In this document: positions 23,111-33,997 of the stretch, in pieces | Layout of the letters: every line of letters starts with the position of its first letter | How positions within the stretch are numbered: the stretch's first letter is position 1 | Assembly (NCBI GenBank): GCA_030323885.1 | Contig: CM059198.1 | Location: 62,584,917-62,648,916, forward strand | Reading direction: 5' to 3' | DNA: 64,000 nucleotides | From: Branchipolynoe longqiensis | Lineage: Eukaryota; Annelida; Polychaeta; Phyllodocida; Polynoidae | Program-made: the position numbers and the translations under genes | Notes under the pieces: model-generated | The model's input: the letters and a program-made list of their open reading frames with translations, nothing else | Database searches by the model: none | What the model was told of the DNA's origin: nothing

Positions 23111-23323
23111 GCTGCGCCCAGTGTTTTAGCATTAGCTATGTGCTTCACAGAGGTTTGTTTTTCTTCCACGCATCCCACAATGCACCCCCCGGCTGGAATG
23201 GTGATCTAGTCTATAAAGAACTAAGATTCTCCCCCCACCCCACCCACCACCCACCCACCCAACCGCCATCCCAGAAAATGGCAGAAACTCAAAACCAACG
23301 GACTATGCAACTTTAAGTTAAAG

Positions 23324-23674
23324 CTGCATGGTCTGCTGAAAATCTCAAATTTTCAAAACCGAAACAATTATCTAAATTTGATTCTACATATTCAACTTAG
23401 ATACTGGTGCACTTATTAAACATTTGTAGCCTCATAGAAGGGAATACTGAGGCAATTGAATAGAACATGTTACTGAAAAAGCCTATGGGGGTCAGAGTTT
23501 TGAGAAGCTTGCCAAAATTAATTTTGCATGGTTCCACTTCAAATATCTCAAAAGTTAGCCACTTAAAATAAAAGTTACTTCAAGCTAAAATAAGGTACAT
23601 AATAACGATCAACCTAATGTATTTATCTCAGAAAATTTCAGAAACTCAAAACCATCGGACTATGCAACTTTAAG
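23324..23674 (+). mobile_element. Element D copy, near-complete
   Basis: TTAAAGCTGCATGGTCTGCTG to CATCGGACTATGCAACTTTAA. The 17-20-bp ends are inverted copies. Used here as the reference orientation. A right-end fragment of another copy is immediately upstream (23276-23322). Confidence 0.75.
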
Positions 23675-23804
23675 CTACTACTCTGAAAACCTGCACCCCA
23701 ATAAAGACCTGAAACACCCTCCCCCATATATCCACCCTCCCACCCACCTGCCCCCACCCCCACCTACCCTCCCCCCACGCTGCCCAGAACCCCAGTCAGC
23801 ACCT

Positions 23805-24535
23805 GGGCCCATATGTATGTGTCCGGATTATCGGTCGTAACCCTGCGTCGTGCGGTTTCCCAGTTTAGCGGCGAAAACTGCGTATGTATGTGTCGGGGTT
23901 AAACTAACTCGGTGAGGGTAAAGTCGCCTGCACTAACCCCAAGCGAAAAGAGGGTTAAAGGTGGGGTTAGGCACCGATTATGCCCAAATCTATTGAATGC
24001 GATCATATTTAACAGAATTACATACGCAATAAGTGAAATTTCATTAAATTAACCCTAAAATCGAAGCGAGATTAACACTGATACCGTGACGGTGGCGATA
24101 TTAATATTTTCGAATCGACGAATGTAAAGTAAACAAATCGCCGCCGCCGCAGTGACGTCGATATCCATACTGTCCAACGTCAACTAAACATCGCTGTCGA
24201 ATCGGCGGGAATATATTATGCCCAAATCTATTCAATGCTATCATATTTAACAGAGTTACATAGTCAAATCGTGAAATTTCATTAAATTAACCCTAAATTC
24301 GAAGCATTATTAACGTAGCAGCTATATCGGCGGAGTTATTCATATTGTCCAATCGACGAATGTAAACAGGCACAGAGGGATTTCCCAAATCTATAAATAA
24401 CTGAAACGTTAGCTAACCCGCACGCGCTTTGGTCACATACATCCGCCGTGACACATTTAGAACAGCGGGTTTAGATAACCCGGGACCCTCCTTTAACCCT
24501 GGTACGGTTAAAAATTGGCTCATACATATGGGCCC
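23805..24535. mobile_element. Element with GGGCCCATATGTATG inverted ends and a duplicated interior module
   Basis: 15-bp inverted ends at 23805-23819 and 24521-24535. Between them lie GGGTTAAAC-type words and two direct copies of a ~150-bp module (about 23975-24130 and 24217-24365; start GCCCAAATCTATT). That module recurs at 43.5 and 60.3 kb. Confidence 0.6.
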
Positions 24536-24716
24536 TGACTAGACCGGGCAAATAAAAGAACATGACTACTCAAGCATTTCTTCCCGGCAGTGATTCCCCT
24601 CAGGAATTATGAGCTATGCAGCAGGTCCTGCCACTGGCCAAAGCAAATGCAGCCGAGCACATACTACATACATTATGACCCACCGTGGGAAAAGGGCACC
24701 ACCGGACAGTGATGTC

Positions 24717-25052
24717 GTTGGTTGGTTGTTGGAGGCTTACGTCCTGGCAACATCTAAGGTCATATCAGGACAGCTACCGACTTGCGACAGTGTGTACTCA
24801 TGGTGACTTCATAGTGCTGCCCCACTGGGAAATCAGGCCACTGGCACCATGACCTCATAGCCCACTCAATCATATTATCCTGACACTGAGCTGACCAATC
24901 GTTGCCCTATCCTATTAATGCCGAGTGCCAGGCTAGGGAAGCGACCAGTATCAATTTTTTATAAGTCATTGGTTTGACTCGACCGGGAATCGAACTCCCG
25001 ATCTCTGAACGGGAGGCCTGAGCTCTACCGATTCGGCGACCTCGTCCGGTCG
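24717..25052 (-). mobile_element. SINE1 copy, type-2 head
   Basis: TTGGTTGGTTGTTGGAGGC to CGACCTCGTCCGGTC. Confidence 0.75.
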
Positions 25053-25137
25053 CCTTGAGAATGAGATGGAAGGAGGCTACCACGCATAGATACACTAACA
25101 CCGACACACTCACCAGGACACAACTAGGGAACGGGGG

Positions 25138-25485
25138 ACCAGACGGGATGGCCAAATGAGTTGAGCGTCGGTCTCCTGTTTTGGGAGATCGGGGATCCGA
25201 ACCCATTGGTTTGTGGGTTTGAACCCTGGTCGAGTCAAACCAATTACTTAAAAATGTATACTAGTTGCTTCCAGGCGCTCGGCATTATTAGGATATAGCA
25301 AGGACTGGTTGTCTCAGTGTCAGAACAATGTGTCTGCGTGGGATATCGGGTCATGGTGCTGGTGGCCTGGTCTCCCAGTGGGGCAGCACTACGAAGTCGC
25401 CATGAGTGTTCACTGTTACAAGTCCGGTACCCATCCTGATATGACCTTAGATGTTGCTAGGACGTAAAACAACAACAAACAAACT
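25138..25485 (+). mobile_element. SINE1 copy, type-1 head
   Basis: GACCAGACGGGATGGCCAAA to AACAACAAACAAAC; a short duplication in the head (GATCCGAACCCATTGG). Confidence 0.8.
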
Positions 25486-25685
25486 AGGGAAGGGGTGAGA
25501 GGATGGGGGGGGGGGGGGGGGGGCGTGCTGTTTGCCTTCAGACATACACAGTACCGGTCTTATTTGGCTGGGTAGGGATGTGACTAGGACTATGCAGCTA
25601 CAGGGGGCGGGTGAGGTGAGAGCGGGTCGTCCAAAGAGTGTATGTGTGGAGGTGGTTAGATTCATGGGAAACAACACCATGTTAG

Positions 25686-26016
25686 TATAGTACAACCCCA
25701 TTAAACCAAGCTCGGTTAAACCAAATGATCGGTTAATCCAAACTGTTTTCGGCGACCCGGCAAAATACTACCATTTATCAGATAAAAAAGTTGCTTAAAC
25801 CAAAGTCGGTTAATCCAAATTATCGGTTAATCCAAACAAACTTGTCGGGCCCCAGGCCACTTCCGGTACAGTTAAACCAAACTTTCATGTGGTTATAAGG
25901 TCTTCTGAGACTTTTTATATGATAAATGGTAGTATTTTGCTGGGCCGCTGAAAAAAGTTTGGATTAACCGATTGTTTGGTTTAACCGAGCTTGGTTTAAT
26001 GGGGTTAAACGGTATA
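25686..26016. mobile_element. TA-flanked MITE with ACAACCCCATTAAACCAAGC ends
   Basis: Inverted ends ACCCCATTAAACCAAGCTCG and the complement at 25985-26010. Many CGGTTAAACCAAA / CGGTTAATCCAAAC words face inward from both sides. TA-flanked, pogo-like. Confidence 0.65.
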
Positions 26017-26104
26017 TACATTAAAAACATTAATCAAAGTGTACACATACATTGTATATTACATTCATAAATCACCCACGATTTTGCCAAAGCCAAGTCA
26101 AAGT

Positions 26105-26196
26105 CGATGCCAAAGTTCGGTTAAACCAATGATCGGTTAATCCAAACAAGTTGCTAGGGTCCCTTCAAGTTTGGTTTAACGGGGTTATACTGTAGT
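26105..26196. mobile_element. Short internally deleted copy of the GGTTAAACCAA MITE
   Basis: TCGGTTAAACCAATGATCGG joined to CAAGTTTGGTTTAACGGGGT and ACTGTAG; only about 90 bp. Confidence 0.55.
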
Positions 26197-26251
26197 AGGC
26201 CTACTATTGAACATTCAAGTAGGCGCTCAATTCACCACGCGTGGATCCGGA

Positions 26252-26494
26252 TTTGGGATCTGATGATGACAGAGGGATCGGGGAGATAAATATTTAATTT
26301 CACTATTTGTTGTTGTTCTTCAGGCCATATACAATGCCTGTTCCTTACACATGATTTGTATATTATATTTAGGTATATTTGGGATTTGATGATGACAGAG
26401 GGGTCGGGGAGATAAATATTTAATTTCACTATTTTTTGTTCTCCTTCGTGCCATATTCAAAGCCTATTTCTTACACAAGATTTGTATATTATAT
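26252..26494 (+). repeat. Two-copy tandem duplication (~127 bp)
   Basis: GATCTGATGATGACAGAGGG...ATATTATATT at 26257-26370 is repeated from about 26383 (GATTTGATGATGACAGAGGG) to 26494. Confidence 0.75.
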
Positions 26495-26803
26495 TGTTGG
26501 TTGGTTGTTGGTGTCTTACGTCCTAGTAACATCTAAGGTCATATCAGGATGAGTACCGAATTGTGACAGTGCACACACATTGCGATTTTATAGTGCTGCC
26601 TAACTGGGAGACCAGGCCGGCGGCACCATGACCTGATATCCCACGCAGTCTTATCGTCCTGATACTGTGCTAGCCAGTCCTTGTCCTATCCTAGTAATGC
26701 CGAGCGGCAGGGTAGAGAGTGACGGTTTGACTAGGCTGGGATTCGAACTCCCGACCTCCCACACGGGAAGCCTGCGCTCTACCGATTTGGCCACTGCATC
26801 CGG
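26495..26803 (-). mobile_element. SINE1 copy, type-2 head
   Basis: TTGGTTGGTTGTTGGTGTC to CGATTTGGCCACTGCATCCGG. Confidence 0.75.
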
Positions 26804-26837
26804 TATATATTATATATGCTGCATGCATTGAAAATAA

Positions 26838-27231
26838 AGAGGCTGTCACACCTCGCCGGATTGAGCAACGGGCAGAATTGTCTAGTTCGGTGGTGTTTGG
26901 GCATGATAAGTATCAAAATGTATTAAAATGTGTAAAAATGTCGCGATATCGGGTCAAAGGCCGTTGGACGAATGGACATGAAATGGACATGAATGGATAG
27001 CCAATGGATGGTAAGCGGACTAAACAGACTCAAACCAGACAAGAAACATAGACGTCAATCCGGCGGCCCGTTCCAAGTTTTGTGCATGTTCAAAATTTCT
27101 AACGGATCAGGCCGGATATCAACGGATATGCAATGGATATGCAATGGACACAAACCAGACTTTTACGGATATCAACGGACTTTGTTCAGTTTCTTTCCGT
27201 TTCCCCAATCCGGTGATGTGTGACAGAGCCT
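26838..27231. mobile_element. TWA-flanked MITE with CGGATTG ends, intact copy
   Basis: 394 bp. The left end GGCTGTCACACCTCGCCGG pairs with the right-end complement CTCTGTCACACATCACCGG. TAA at 26835-26837 and 27232-27234 gives a 3-bp target duplication. The interior repeats GGACATGAA- and GGATA-type words. It is homologous to 43114-43868 and keeps the uninterrupted site CAAACCAGAC at 27031-27040. Confidence 0.75.
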
Positions 27232-27362
27232 TAATGTGCATCGGTAGTCACACGCGTATATCCTAGATATGCCAGTGTAGGGAGAGCGCAGAGGCCTCCC
27301 CTGGTGTTAATGAGTATGACTAGTGTTAATGAGCATTACTATTGAATTGTTAGGTTTGAATC

Positions 27363-29918
27363 CACCAGGTGGCGCCTCAGGCCGCCTCCCCTTCCTCGTG
27401 GTCTGTGGGTTTGACCAAAGCATATTCCAACTGTAGACGCGGCTCCGACCACTCGCCTCCTTCTCTGACAGTAATACCGATTCCCAAACCTGGTAAAGAC
27501 CAGACTGAAGCCCACAACTATCGTCCCATAGACCTCACAAGCTGTATCTGTAAAACCATGGAGCGCATGGTAAACAACCGCCTCGTCTGGCTACTGGAGT
27601 CAGGACACCACCTGTCCAACGTTCAATGTGGCTTCAGACGGGGCCGCAGCACCCTCGACCATTTGGTGTGCATGGAGACCTTCATAAGAGATGCTTTTCT
27701 TAAGAAGGAGCACATTGTGGCTGTCTTTTTCGACCTCAAAAAAGCCTATGACACAATGTGGCAGCATGGCATCATGGGCGATCTTCATGCGATTGGCCTT
27801 TGTGGCCACTTGCCAATTTTCATCAGGAACTTTCTAGCCTTCAGGCATTTCCGCATCCGTGTCAAGACTACCGATTCCAGCCTACACTCACAGGAACTAG
27901 GAGTACCTCAAGGCAGCATACTGGCCGTGACCCTTTTCAGGGTCAAGGTCAATGGTATTGCTGCTGCTGTAAAGCAAGGGGTCTCCTGTAATCTTTTCGT
28001 GGACCACTTTGTTTTATAATACAGCGGTGCCAACATGAATGTCATAGAGAGACAGCTACAACCAAGCATAAATGGGATCCATCGATGGTCAGTTCTGAAT
28101 GGTTTCAAATTTTCCAACACCAAAACAGTCTGCATGCACTTCTGCCTGCTGCGTAGAATGCATGCGGAACCGGAGCTGACCATGGATGGGGATCCCATTA
28201 AAGTCGTTGAGAAAACCAAATTTCTGGGCCTCATTCTCGACGCAAAACTGTCTTTTGTGCCACATATAAAGTACCTGAAAACAAGATGCCTGAAAGCGCT
28301 GGATATTCTGAGGGTGCTGTCCAGCTCAGAGTGGGGAGCGGACAGAGATGTTCTGCTCTCCGTGTACAGAACCTTGGTTCAGTCGTGAGTGGATTACGGC
28401 AGCATAGTATATGGTTCCACAAGGAAATCATATATTGGGCTGCTAGACACGATCCACCACCAGGGACTGCACCTGCCCCTTGGGGCCTTCTGCACCTCAC
28501 CGGTTCAGAGCCTTTACGTCGAAGCCAATGAACCATCACTTAACAACAGGAGAATCAAACTGGCCATGCAATATGTAGTCAAGATAAAAACTAATGCATT
28601 GAATCCTGCACACAATTGTCTATTCGAGCAACATGATGAATCCAGGTATGAAGCCAGGCCGAATTACATCCGGCCACTGAGGCTCCAAATGAAACCTCAT
28701 TTGGAGGCCTTGGGCGTGGATTTGGATGTGTTGGAGAATGCCAAAGTCCCAGAACATCCCCCGTGGTCGTTGAGAAAGCCATCGGTTATCCTCCGACTCA
28801 CGGAATGGAGGAAGTCTGGAACACATCCACTCGAGTACCAAGGACTGCATGCAGAGATTCAAGGCCAGTTTGCAGACCACCTCTCCATATACACTGATGG
28901 TTCGAAAGACCAAAGCCGGGTAGCTGCTCCGGCAGTCTGCCGACGGGAAAAATTTGGTGAACGTTTGCCCGATCAGAGCTCGATTTTCACTGCAGAAGCC
29001 CGAGCACTCCTTCTAGCGTTGGAGTGTATCGAGGTATCAAACCACACTAACTATGTTATATACAGTGATTCATTGTCTTGCCTCCTGGCTGTTGCTGGAC
29101 TGAAAATGACTCACCTTATTCTAGCAACGGTCATTTATAAAATGAACCAACTGACAACGGATGGGTATGACATCCACCTGTGCTGGGTGCCTGGCCATGC
29201 CGGCATACAAGGAAACGAAAGAGCTGATCGCACTGCGAAGAAGGCCGTGAACTGTGATCTTGAACCATGTCTGATCCCTCACTCTGATCTGAAACCACTG
29301 ATAGCCACCCACATAAAATCCAAATGGCAACATGAGTGGGATGAAAACATTAATAAACTTAAAGAAATTGAACCATCTGTGGGAAAGCCACCACAGCCTC
29401 AGGCGGGAGGTCGGCGGGACCAAGTGGTCCCTTAGCCGCTGCCGTATTTGCCACTCGTGGCTTACACATGCTTTTCTGCTCAAGGGGGAACCTCCCCCTG
29501 AATGTATTGGGTGTCAGTCCCTGCTGACACTCACACACATTTTACTAAGTTGCGTTGATTTTTCGGCCCTGCGCCAACAGTTCTACACTGCAGACAGTAT
29601 GCATGACCTTTTTACGAAGGTAAAACAGGAAAACATTTTAGCTTTTTTGAGGGCAGCTGGACTGTACCACCTCATATAGTTTACTGAATAGATTCTATCA
29701 ATTATTAATAAAACTTTTCTTTTTCTATGGGAATTTGTTTCCCTTGACCACAAACATATGATTGTGAGCTTTCTAATTTAATGAGTGTCTATTGGCACAT
29801 AATTGATTGTCTGCTTTTACATGTAAAAGCGATGGTTTGAACAAAAAACAAACATTTCTCGCCGTGAATATGGCCTATGCTGCCGACACGGTGTAAAGCA
29901 ACCACCAATCAATCAACC
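27363..29918 (+). mobile_element. 5'-truncated non-LTR retrotransposon (I/Nimb/jockey-like, RNase H-bearing)
   Basis: This is the longest retroelement in the window. It starts inside ORF2, just before the reverse transcriptase finger motifs, so ORF1 and the endonuclease are missing. It then runs through RT, a connector, RNase H and a C-terminal Cys/His knuckle, followed by a ~240-bp 3' UTR ending in short CAAT repeats. 5' truncation and a microsatellite-like tail are typical of target-primed reverse transcription. A shorter copy (4262-5172) aligns across the last ~900 bp with only scattered differences, so the family was active fairly recently. Clade assignment rests on the RT/RNase H arrangement and is approximate. 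Confidence 0.85.
27369..29679 (+). pseudogene. LINE ORF2 remnant: reverse transcriptase, RNase H and zinc knuckle
   Basis: Would encode the polymerase that copies element RNA at a nicked target. One frame covers 27369-29435, broken by in-frame TAA (28017) and TGA (28386). A one-base C insertion near 29428, absent from the copy at 4.68 kb, shifts the rest to the frame ending at 29679. RT motifs are visible: NYRPIDLTS, CGFRRGRST, FFDLKKAYDTMW and GVPQGSIL. The catalytic YVDD-type box reads FVDH (about 27996-28007), so an essential Asp is lost. RNase H keeps its four acidic positions (YTDGS, AEARA, YSDS, NERAD). The C-terminal motif is C-x2-C-x8-H-x4-C. The RT is non-functional as it stands. Confidence 0.85.
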
Positions 29919-29919
29919 T

Positions 29920-30325
29920 TCTCTGATATTTTTATTATTTCATTATGCAAGTATAAAAATACGACAGTAATTGTTTCGATTATCGATATCAATTGATATT
30001 ATATATTACCAATATTACCATTGTTATCCTCTATTGTATAAGACTACACACTTAACAGGTGGTGCCACCGGCCCACCTCTCCTCCAACGGGTGTCGACAA
30101 GCATCAGTAAGTTTTTGAGGGTTTGATTCCAATGTTTATTTCCATTTTTGGATTGGCGTTTATGTGGTTTTTGAAATAAATTATAATCCCTTACAATTAT
30201 GATAGTTAGTCTGTTAGGTAGCTAGACTAAACCAGTTAAAAATAGCTTCAATAGAACCAAAATTATGATATATATAGAAGAGTCCAGGCGCAAAACCACA
30301 TATATATATGTATATGTATATATAT
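29920..30325. other. No recognised gene between two LINE pieces
   Basis: Holds CATTATGCAAGTATAAAAATA (29941), the motif seen beside (TA)n tracts; a short GATATTATATATT stretch. Confidence 0.4.
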
Positions 30326-30660
30326 CATCATCATCATCATGTTGTCGGTCGCGATGCGACAAAGACTGCTTTCATTACTTGACTGCCGCTCTCCATTTAG
30401 CTCTCTGTTGTGACAGTTGCGTCCATGAGTCGGTCTTAATGTCTCTCAGCTTCAGGTTTCTCTTGATGGTATCCTTGAACCGAAGACGAGGGCGCCCTCT
30501 CTTTCTTTAACCAGAAGACAGTTGAGAATAGAGGATCTACTTTGGTAGCCTGTCTGATAACATCCTCATGAGGTGTCCAGTCCACCGGAGATTCTTTTTG
30601 ATCAGAAGATCTTCCATAGAGGGCAGTCCTGTCCGTTTGAGTATTTACATTTCATGAAAG
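30326..30660 (-). pseudogene. LINE ORF2 C-terminal fragment with (ATG)n tail
   Basis: The reverse strand reads LRWTGHLMRMLSDRLPK and, in another frame, GRPRLRFKDTIKRNLK, with SWTQLSQQRAKWRAAVK just before a TAA at 30375-30377. This is the C-terminal signature of a common LINE ORF2. After the stop comes a short 3' UTR (ATGAAAGCAGTCTTTGTCGC) and an ATG-repeat tail. The same 3' end recurs at 15489-15602, 11926-11980 and 56617-56715. Confidence 0.8.
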
Positions 30661-30990
30661 CTGCCTGCAAAGGTGTTGAAGTGTTGCTGGCTTTTGCAAG
30701 TTACCAGCGGCACTCTCTCGGGGAGCAAATAGAGGTTTCACACCGGTAAGAACATGTCAAAACAGGCGCAAAACTATTTGTCCCTGCAGTGGCTGGTCGG
30801 GAGATGTTGGGAGTTCCATACATCAACCGCCCTTAATGCTGCCACAGTGACATGGTTTTCTGTTTAGGGTTTGCTCCCTTAGCCTTCGGTTCTGTCAAGA
30901 ACCTGTACCACAAGGCAGTGGTTTACAACTCTGCAGGGCAGGGGCGTCAAACTCGCTGAGCTATTGCTATACCTGCAATACCTGCATACC
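30661..30990 (-). mobile_element. Segment always found upstream of the (ATG)n-tailed LINE end
   Basis: About 300 bp containing CTGCAGTGGCTGGTCGGGAG and GGGCAGGGGCGTCAAACTC. It is joined in the same order to the LINE 3' end here, at 12000-12330 and at 56720-57060, and stands alone at 10125-10390. The repeated junction suggests one composite element (SINE or internally deleted LINE) rather than chance neighbours. Confidence 0.55.
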
Positions 30991-30993
30991 ATC

Positions 30994-30999
<6 letters not shown>

Positions 31000-31038
<39 letters not shown>

Positions 31039-31075
31039 GTATATATATATGCATATACACTATATATGTATATAT
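31000..31075. repeat. (TA)n/TATG microsatellite
   Basis: ATATATGTATATATATGTAT pattern. Confidence 0.9.
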
Positions 31076-31095
31076 ATTGGAGGAGGGTGAGGATT

Positions 31096-31146
31096 GATTG
31101 GTTGGTTGTTGAAGTTTTACGTCCTGCCAACATCTAAGGTCATACA
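31096..31146 (-). mobile_element. SINE1 3' fragment
   Basis: GATTGGTTGGTTGTTGAAG and CCAACATCTAAGGTCATA. Confidence 0.65.
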
Positions 31147-31423
31147 CATTAGACATTTGAAGCCCTTACAGATACACAATAGACGTTGGCTCAGAGTGCC
31201 TGTAAGCTACTAGTGATTGTGTTAGAGAACATGCAATATTTGCTGTCCTGTGCTCACCTTGGAGGCAATAAATATTGATAAAGATGCGGACAGAGTCTGT
31301 ACTGCACAGACAAATTCATTCAGAACCTTGCTGATTAAAGCTGCATAATCCGAGGAAGCATCACATTTTCAAAACCAATACGATTATCTAGATTTGATTC
31401 TATATATATCTAACTTAGATACT

Positions 31424-32247
31424 GAAAGTTTGTTTTATTTAATGATGGCTCTACATTAATTTTTATCATCGGCTACTGGACGTCAAACATATTCTGACAT
31501 ATTTCTTTGGAGGAAACCTGCTGTCACCACATTGGCTACTCCTTCCGAGAAGCAGCAAAGGGGTCTTTTATATTTTCCCACAGTCAGCAGAACACAGGAG
31601 AACACATACCACAGCCTTTGATGAACCAGTTGTGGACCACTGGTTGGAACAGAAAATACCCCCAAACTGCAAATGGATTCATTGAGAATGATCGATCCGA
31701 TGACCGACAGCTTCACAGGTGGACACACAACTGCCTGAGCTGTCCGGTGTTGCAGTTTGAGTGCTCTGCCAGTTTGAGCGCCCTTCTGTTGCTTCTGCGC
31801 ATGCGCGGATAGAGACAACATTAAAACCACCCTAACTATCACAGTAATTTGTGATTTTTGGTGCTTTGAAAGCAAATTTCTTTTGTTTCTATTAAATAGT
31901 TCAGATTTTTCTCTACAATTTCACATTCAGCTTTTTTTTATCAGCCAATTGGAAGTTCTTGAATTTATTTTGCGAAAATAGTTTTTGAGGCCATGATCTG
32001 GTAAGGCTAACACTGGCACTGACACTCAGAATATCCCAACTTTCACTATTATCTCTGTTTTAATACTTTCAGAGTAAATTGCTCTTAGGTTACATTAAAT
32101 ACTTCAGATCTTCCTCTTCAATTGCGCATTAAGATATTTTTAATCGATCCAATGAAAGCTTTTAAATCTATTTTACAAAAAAAGTATACAACCACTGGCA
32201 GGGCGCTCAAACTGGCAGGGCGCTCAAACTGCGACACCGGCTCTTCC
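31424..32247 (+). mobile_element. Retroposon M copy with 12-bp target duplication and a nested element
   Basis: GAAAGTTTGTTTTATTTAATG to CTGCCTGAGCTGTCCGG, then the CCGG-flanked element, then CTCTTCC. AACTTAGATACT at 31412-31423 and 32248-32259 are the target duplications, so M moves by retroposition. Confidence 0.7.
31748..32236. mobile_element. CCGG-flanked TGT...ACA element, copy in a retroposon
   Basis: 489 bp. Left end TGTTGCAGTTTGAGTGC, right-end complement TGTCGCAGTTTGAGCGC, with a GCCAGTTTGAGCGCCC subterminal repeat. CCGG at 31744-31747 and 32237-32240. The interior (31990-32190) is the reverse complement of 52330-52500. Confidence 0.7.
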
Positions 32248-32640
32248 AACTTAGATACTGATGCACTTACAACAAGTATTTATTGCTTTATAGAAGGGAA
32301 TACTGAAGCAATTTAATAGAACCTGAAGCTTATGGACTCAAGGTTTTGGCGCGCTTGCCAAAACTAATTTGATGTGCTTGCCAAAACTAATTTGACTTGT
32401 TTGCACTTCAAATATCTCAAAACGTAACCATTTAAAATAAAAGATAGTTCAAACTAAAGCAATGTGGATTATAACAATCAATTTACTATATTTATCTCCG
32501 TAAAATGACGGATACTCAAAACCATCGGAGTATGCAACTTGAATTGCACTGTCCGCCCGGGACATTTATAACTCGCTAGTTTGGGAAGGGGGTAGGGATG
32601 TGGGGGTGGGGTGGGGCTGAAGATGAAAAATACTGAATAA

Positions 32641-32998
32641 AGCTAAGATTCCTTATACACGGTATGCGGCATGTGGCATGCGGCATGCGAATGTCGTATA
32701 TGCGGCGTCCCCCGCAACATTTGTTGGGGTTTTTCGTCCTAATTTGTGAAGGAACAGTATTGGTTTCTATGGCAAACGCAGCAGCATTCGCATTCGCATA
32801 CCACACTGATGGCTACATGGACCGATTCAGTTGCTGCATTTGCATTCGCATTCGCATTCGCATTCACATTCACATTCGCATTCGCATTCGTATTCGGAGG
32901 CATGGAAGCACCCCCATACACTTACATGCGTTTCAATTTGTATTCGCATTACCGATTCACATTCTCATGCCGCATACCGCGTGTAGGGAATGCTAGCT
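32641..32998. mobile_element. TWA-flanked MITE with CATTCG repeats
   Basis: 358 bp with ends AGCTAAGATTCCTTATACAC and complementary GTGTAGGGAATGCTAGCT. TAA on both sides (32638-32640, 32999-33001). Same family as 6499-6834. The interior (32830-32960) is an array of TTCGCA-type words. Confidence 0.75.
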
Positions 32999-33015
32999 TA
33001 AGTCTGCCAGTATCT

Positions 33016-33080
33016 AATGTCGTTGATTGGTTGTTGGAGTCTTACGTCCCGGCAATATCTAAGGTCATATTAGGATCGGT
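33016..33080 (-). mobile_element. SINE1 3' fragment
   Basis: CGTTGATTGGTTGTTGGAG to CTAAGGTCATATTAGGATCG. Confidence 0.65.
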
Positions 33081-33089
33081 TTTGAGTTC

Positions 33090-33606
33090 CTACCGTAGTG
33101 GTTAGTTCAGTGACTGAGTGGGATATTGTTTGTTTGTTTACTGTTGTTTTACATCCTAGCAACATCTAAGGTCATATCAGGACGGCTACCGACTTGTGAC
33201 AGTGTGCAGTCATGGCGACTTTATAGTGCTGTCCCACTGGGAAACCAGGCCGCCGGCACCATGACCTGGTATCTCACTCAGTCACATTATCCTGACACTG
33301 AGCACACCAGTCCTTGCCCTGTCCTAATAATGCTGAGCACCAGGCTAGGAAGCGACAAGTATCAATTTTAGGTCATTGGTTTGACTCGACCAGGGTTCGA
33401 ACCCACGACCCCACGATCTACCAGCACGGGAGACGGACGCTTTAACTCATTCAGTCATCCCGTCTGGATATTGTGTCATGGTGCCTGCAGCCCTATTTCC
33501 CAGTGGGGCAGCACTATAAAGTCGCCATGAGTGTGTACTGTCACAAGTCGGTACCTGTCCTGATATGGCCTTAGATGTTGTCAGGACGTAAAACTCCAAC
33601 AACCGA
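33090..33606 (+). mobile_element. SINE1 copy (plus) split by a second SINE1
   Basis: Body part at ~33090-33128 (GTGACTGAGTGGGATATTG-like) resumes at 33468 and ends CTCCAACAACCGAAC. Confidence 0.65.
33129..33467 (-). mobile_element. SINE1 copy nested in a SINE1
   Basis: TTTGTTTACTGTTGTTTTAC to CATTCAGTCATCCCGTCT. GGATATTG at 33121-33128 and 33468-33475 are target duplications. Confidence 0.75.
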
Positions 33607-33935
33607 ACAAACAGCCAACCGCCACCTCTAACGCTGATAGTGCGCCCGGCTTTTGCAACAGTGGCGCCCTCTGACGGCTTGTTTTGTTCCCACGAGGTGC
33701 ATTTCCCACGCAGAAGTAGCCCAGGCTTTGGTCATCACCCCCCCCCCCCCACCCACCCACACACACACATACAACTACACGCCTCTTCTACACCCACACA
33801 TCACCCTCCCCCGTCTGGGATACGACACTGGCTAACACCCACACCTCAACTCATATAGGTGTGTGCGGGGGGGGGGGGGGGGGGGGGGAGGCAGGAGCCA
33901 ACCACACTCCCAGCAATATTACTTGTAATAACAGG

Positions 33936-33943
<8 letters not shown>
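33607..33943. other. Low-complexity C- and G-rich region
   Basis: A C run at 33740 and a 22-25-base G run near 33867; no gene. Confidence 0.5.

Positions 33944-33995
<52 letters not shown>
33944..33995. repeat. (TA)n left of the DIRS-like element
   Basis: TA run directly abutting repeat A1. A matching run (35041-35076) starts where B2 ends. Confidence 0.95.

Positions 33996-33997
<2 letters not shown>

Larger units (their letters stand above)
31338..32541 (+). mobile_element. Element D copy split by a retroposon
   Basis: The left part, from TTAAAGCTGCATAATCCGAG (31338) to 31423, resumes at 32248 and ends CGGAGTATGCAACTTGAA. The interruption is the retroposon at 31424-32247 with a 12-bp duplication. 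Confidence 0.7.
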
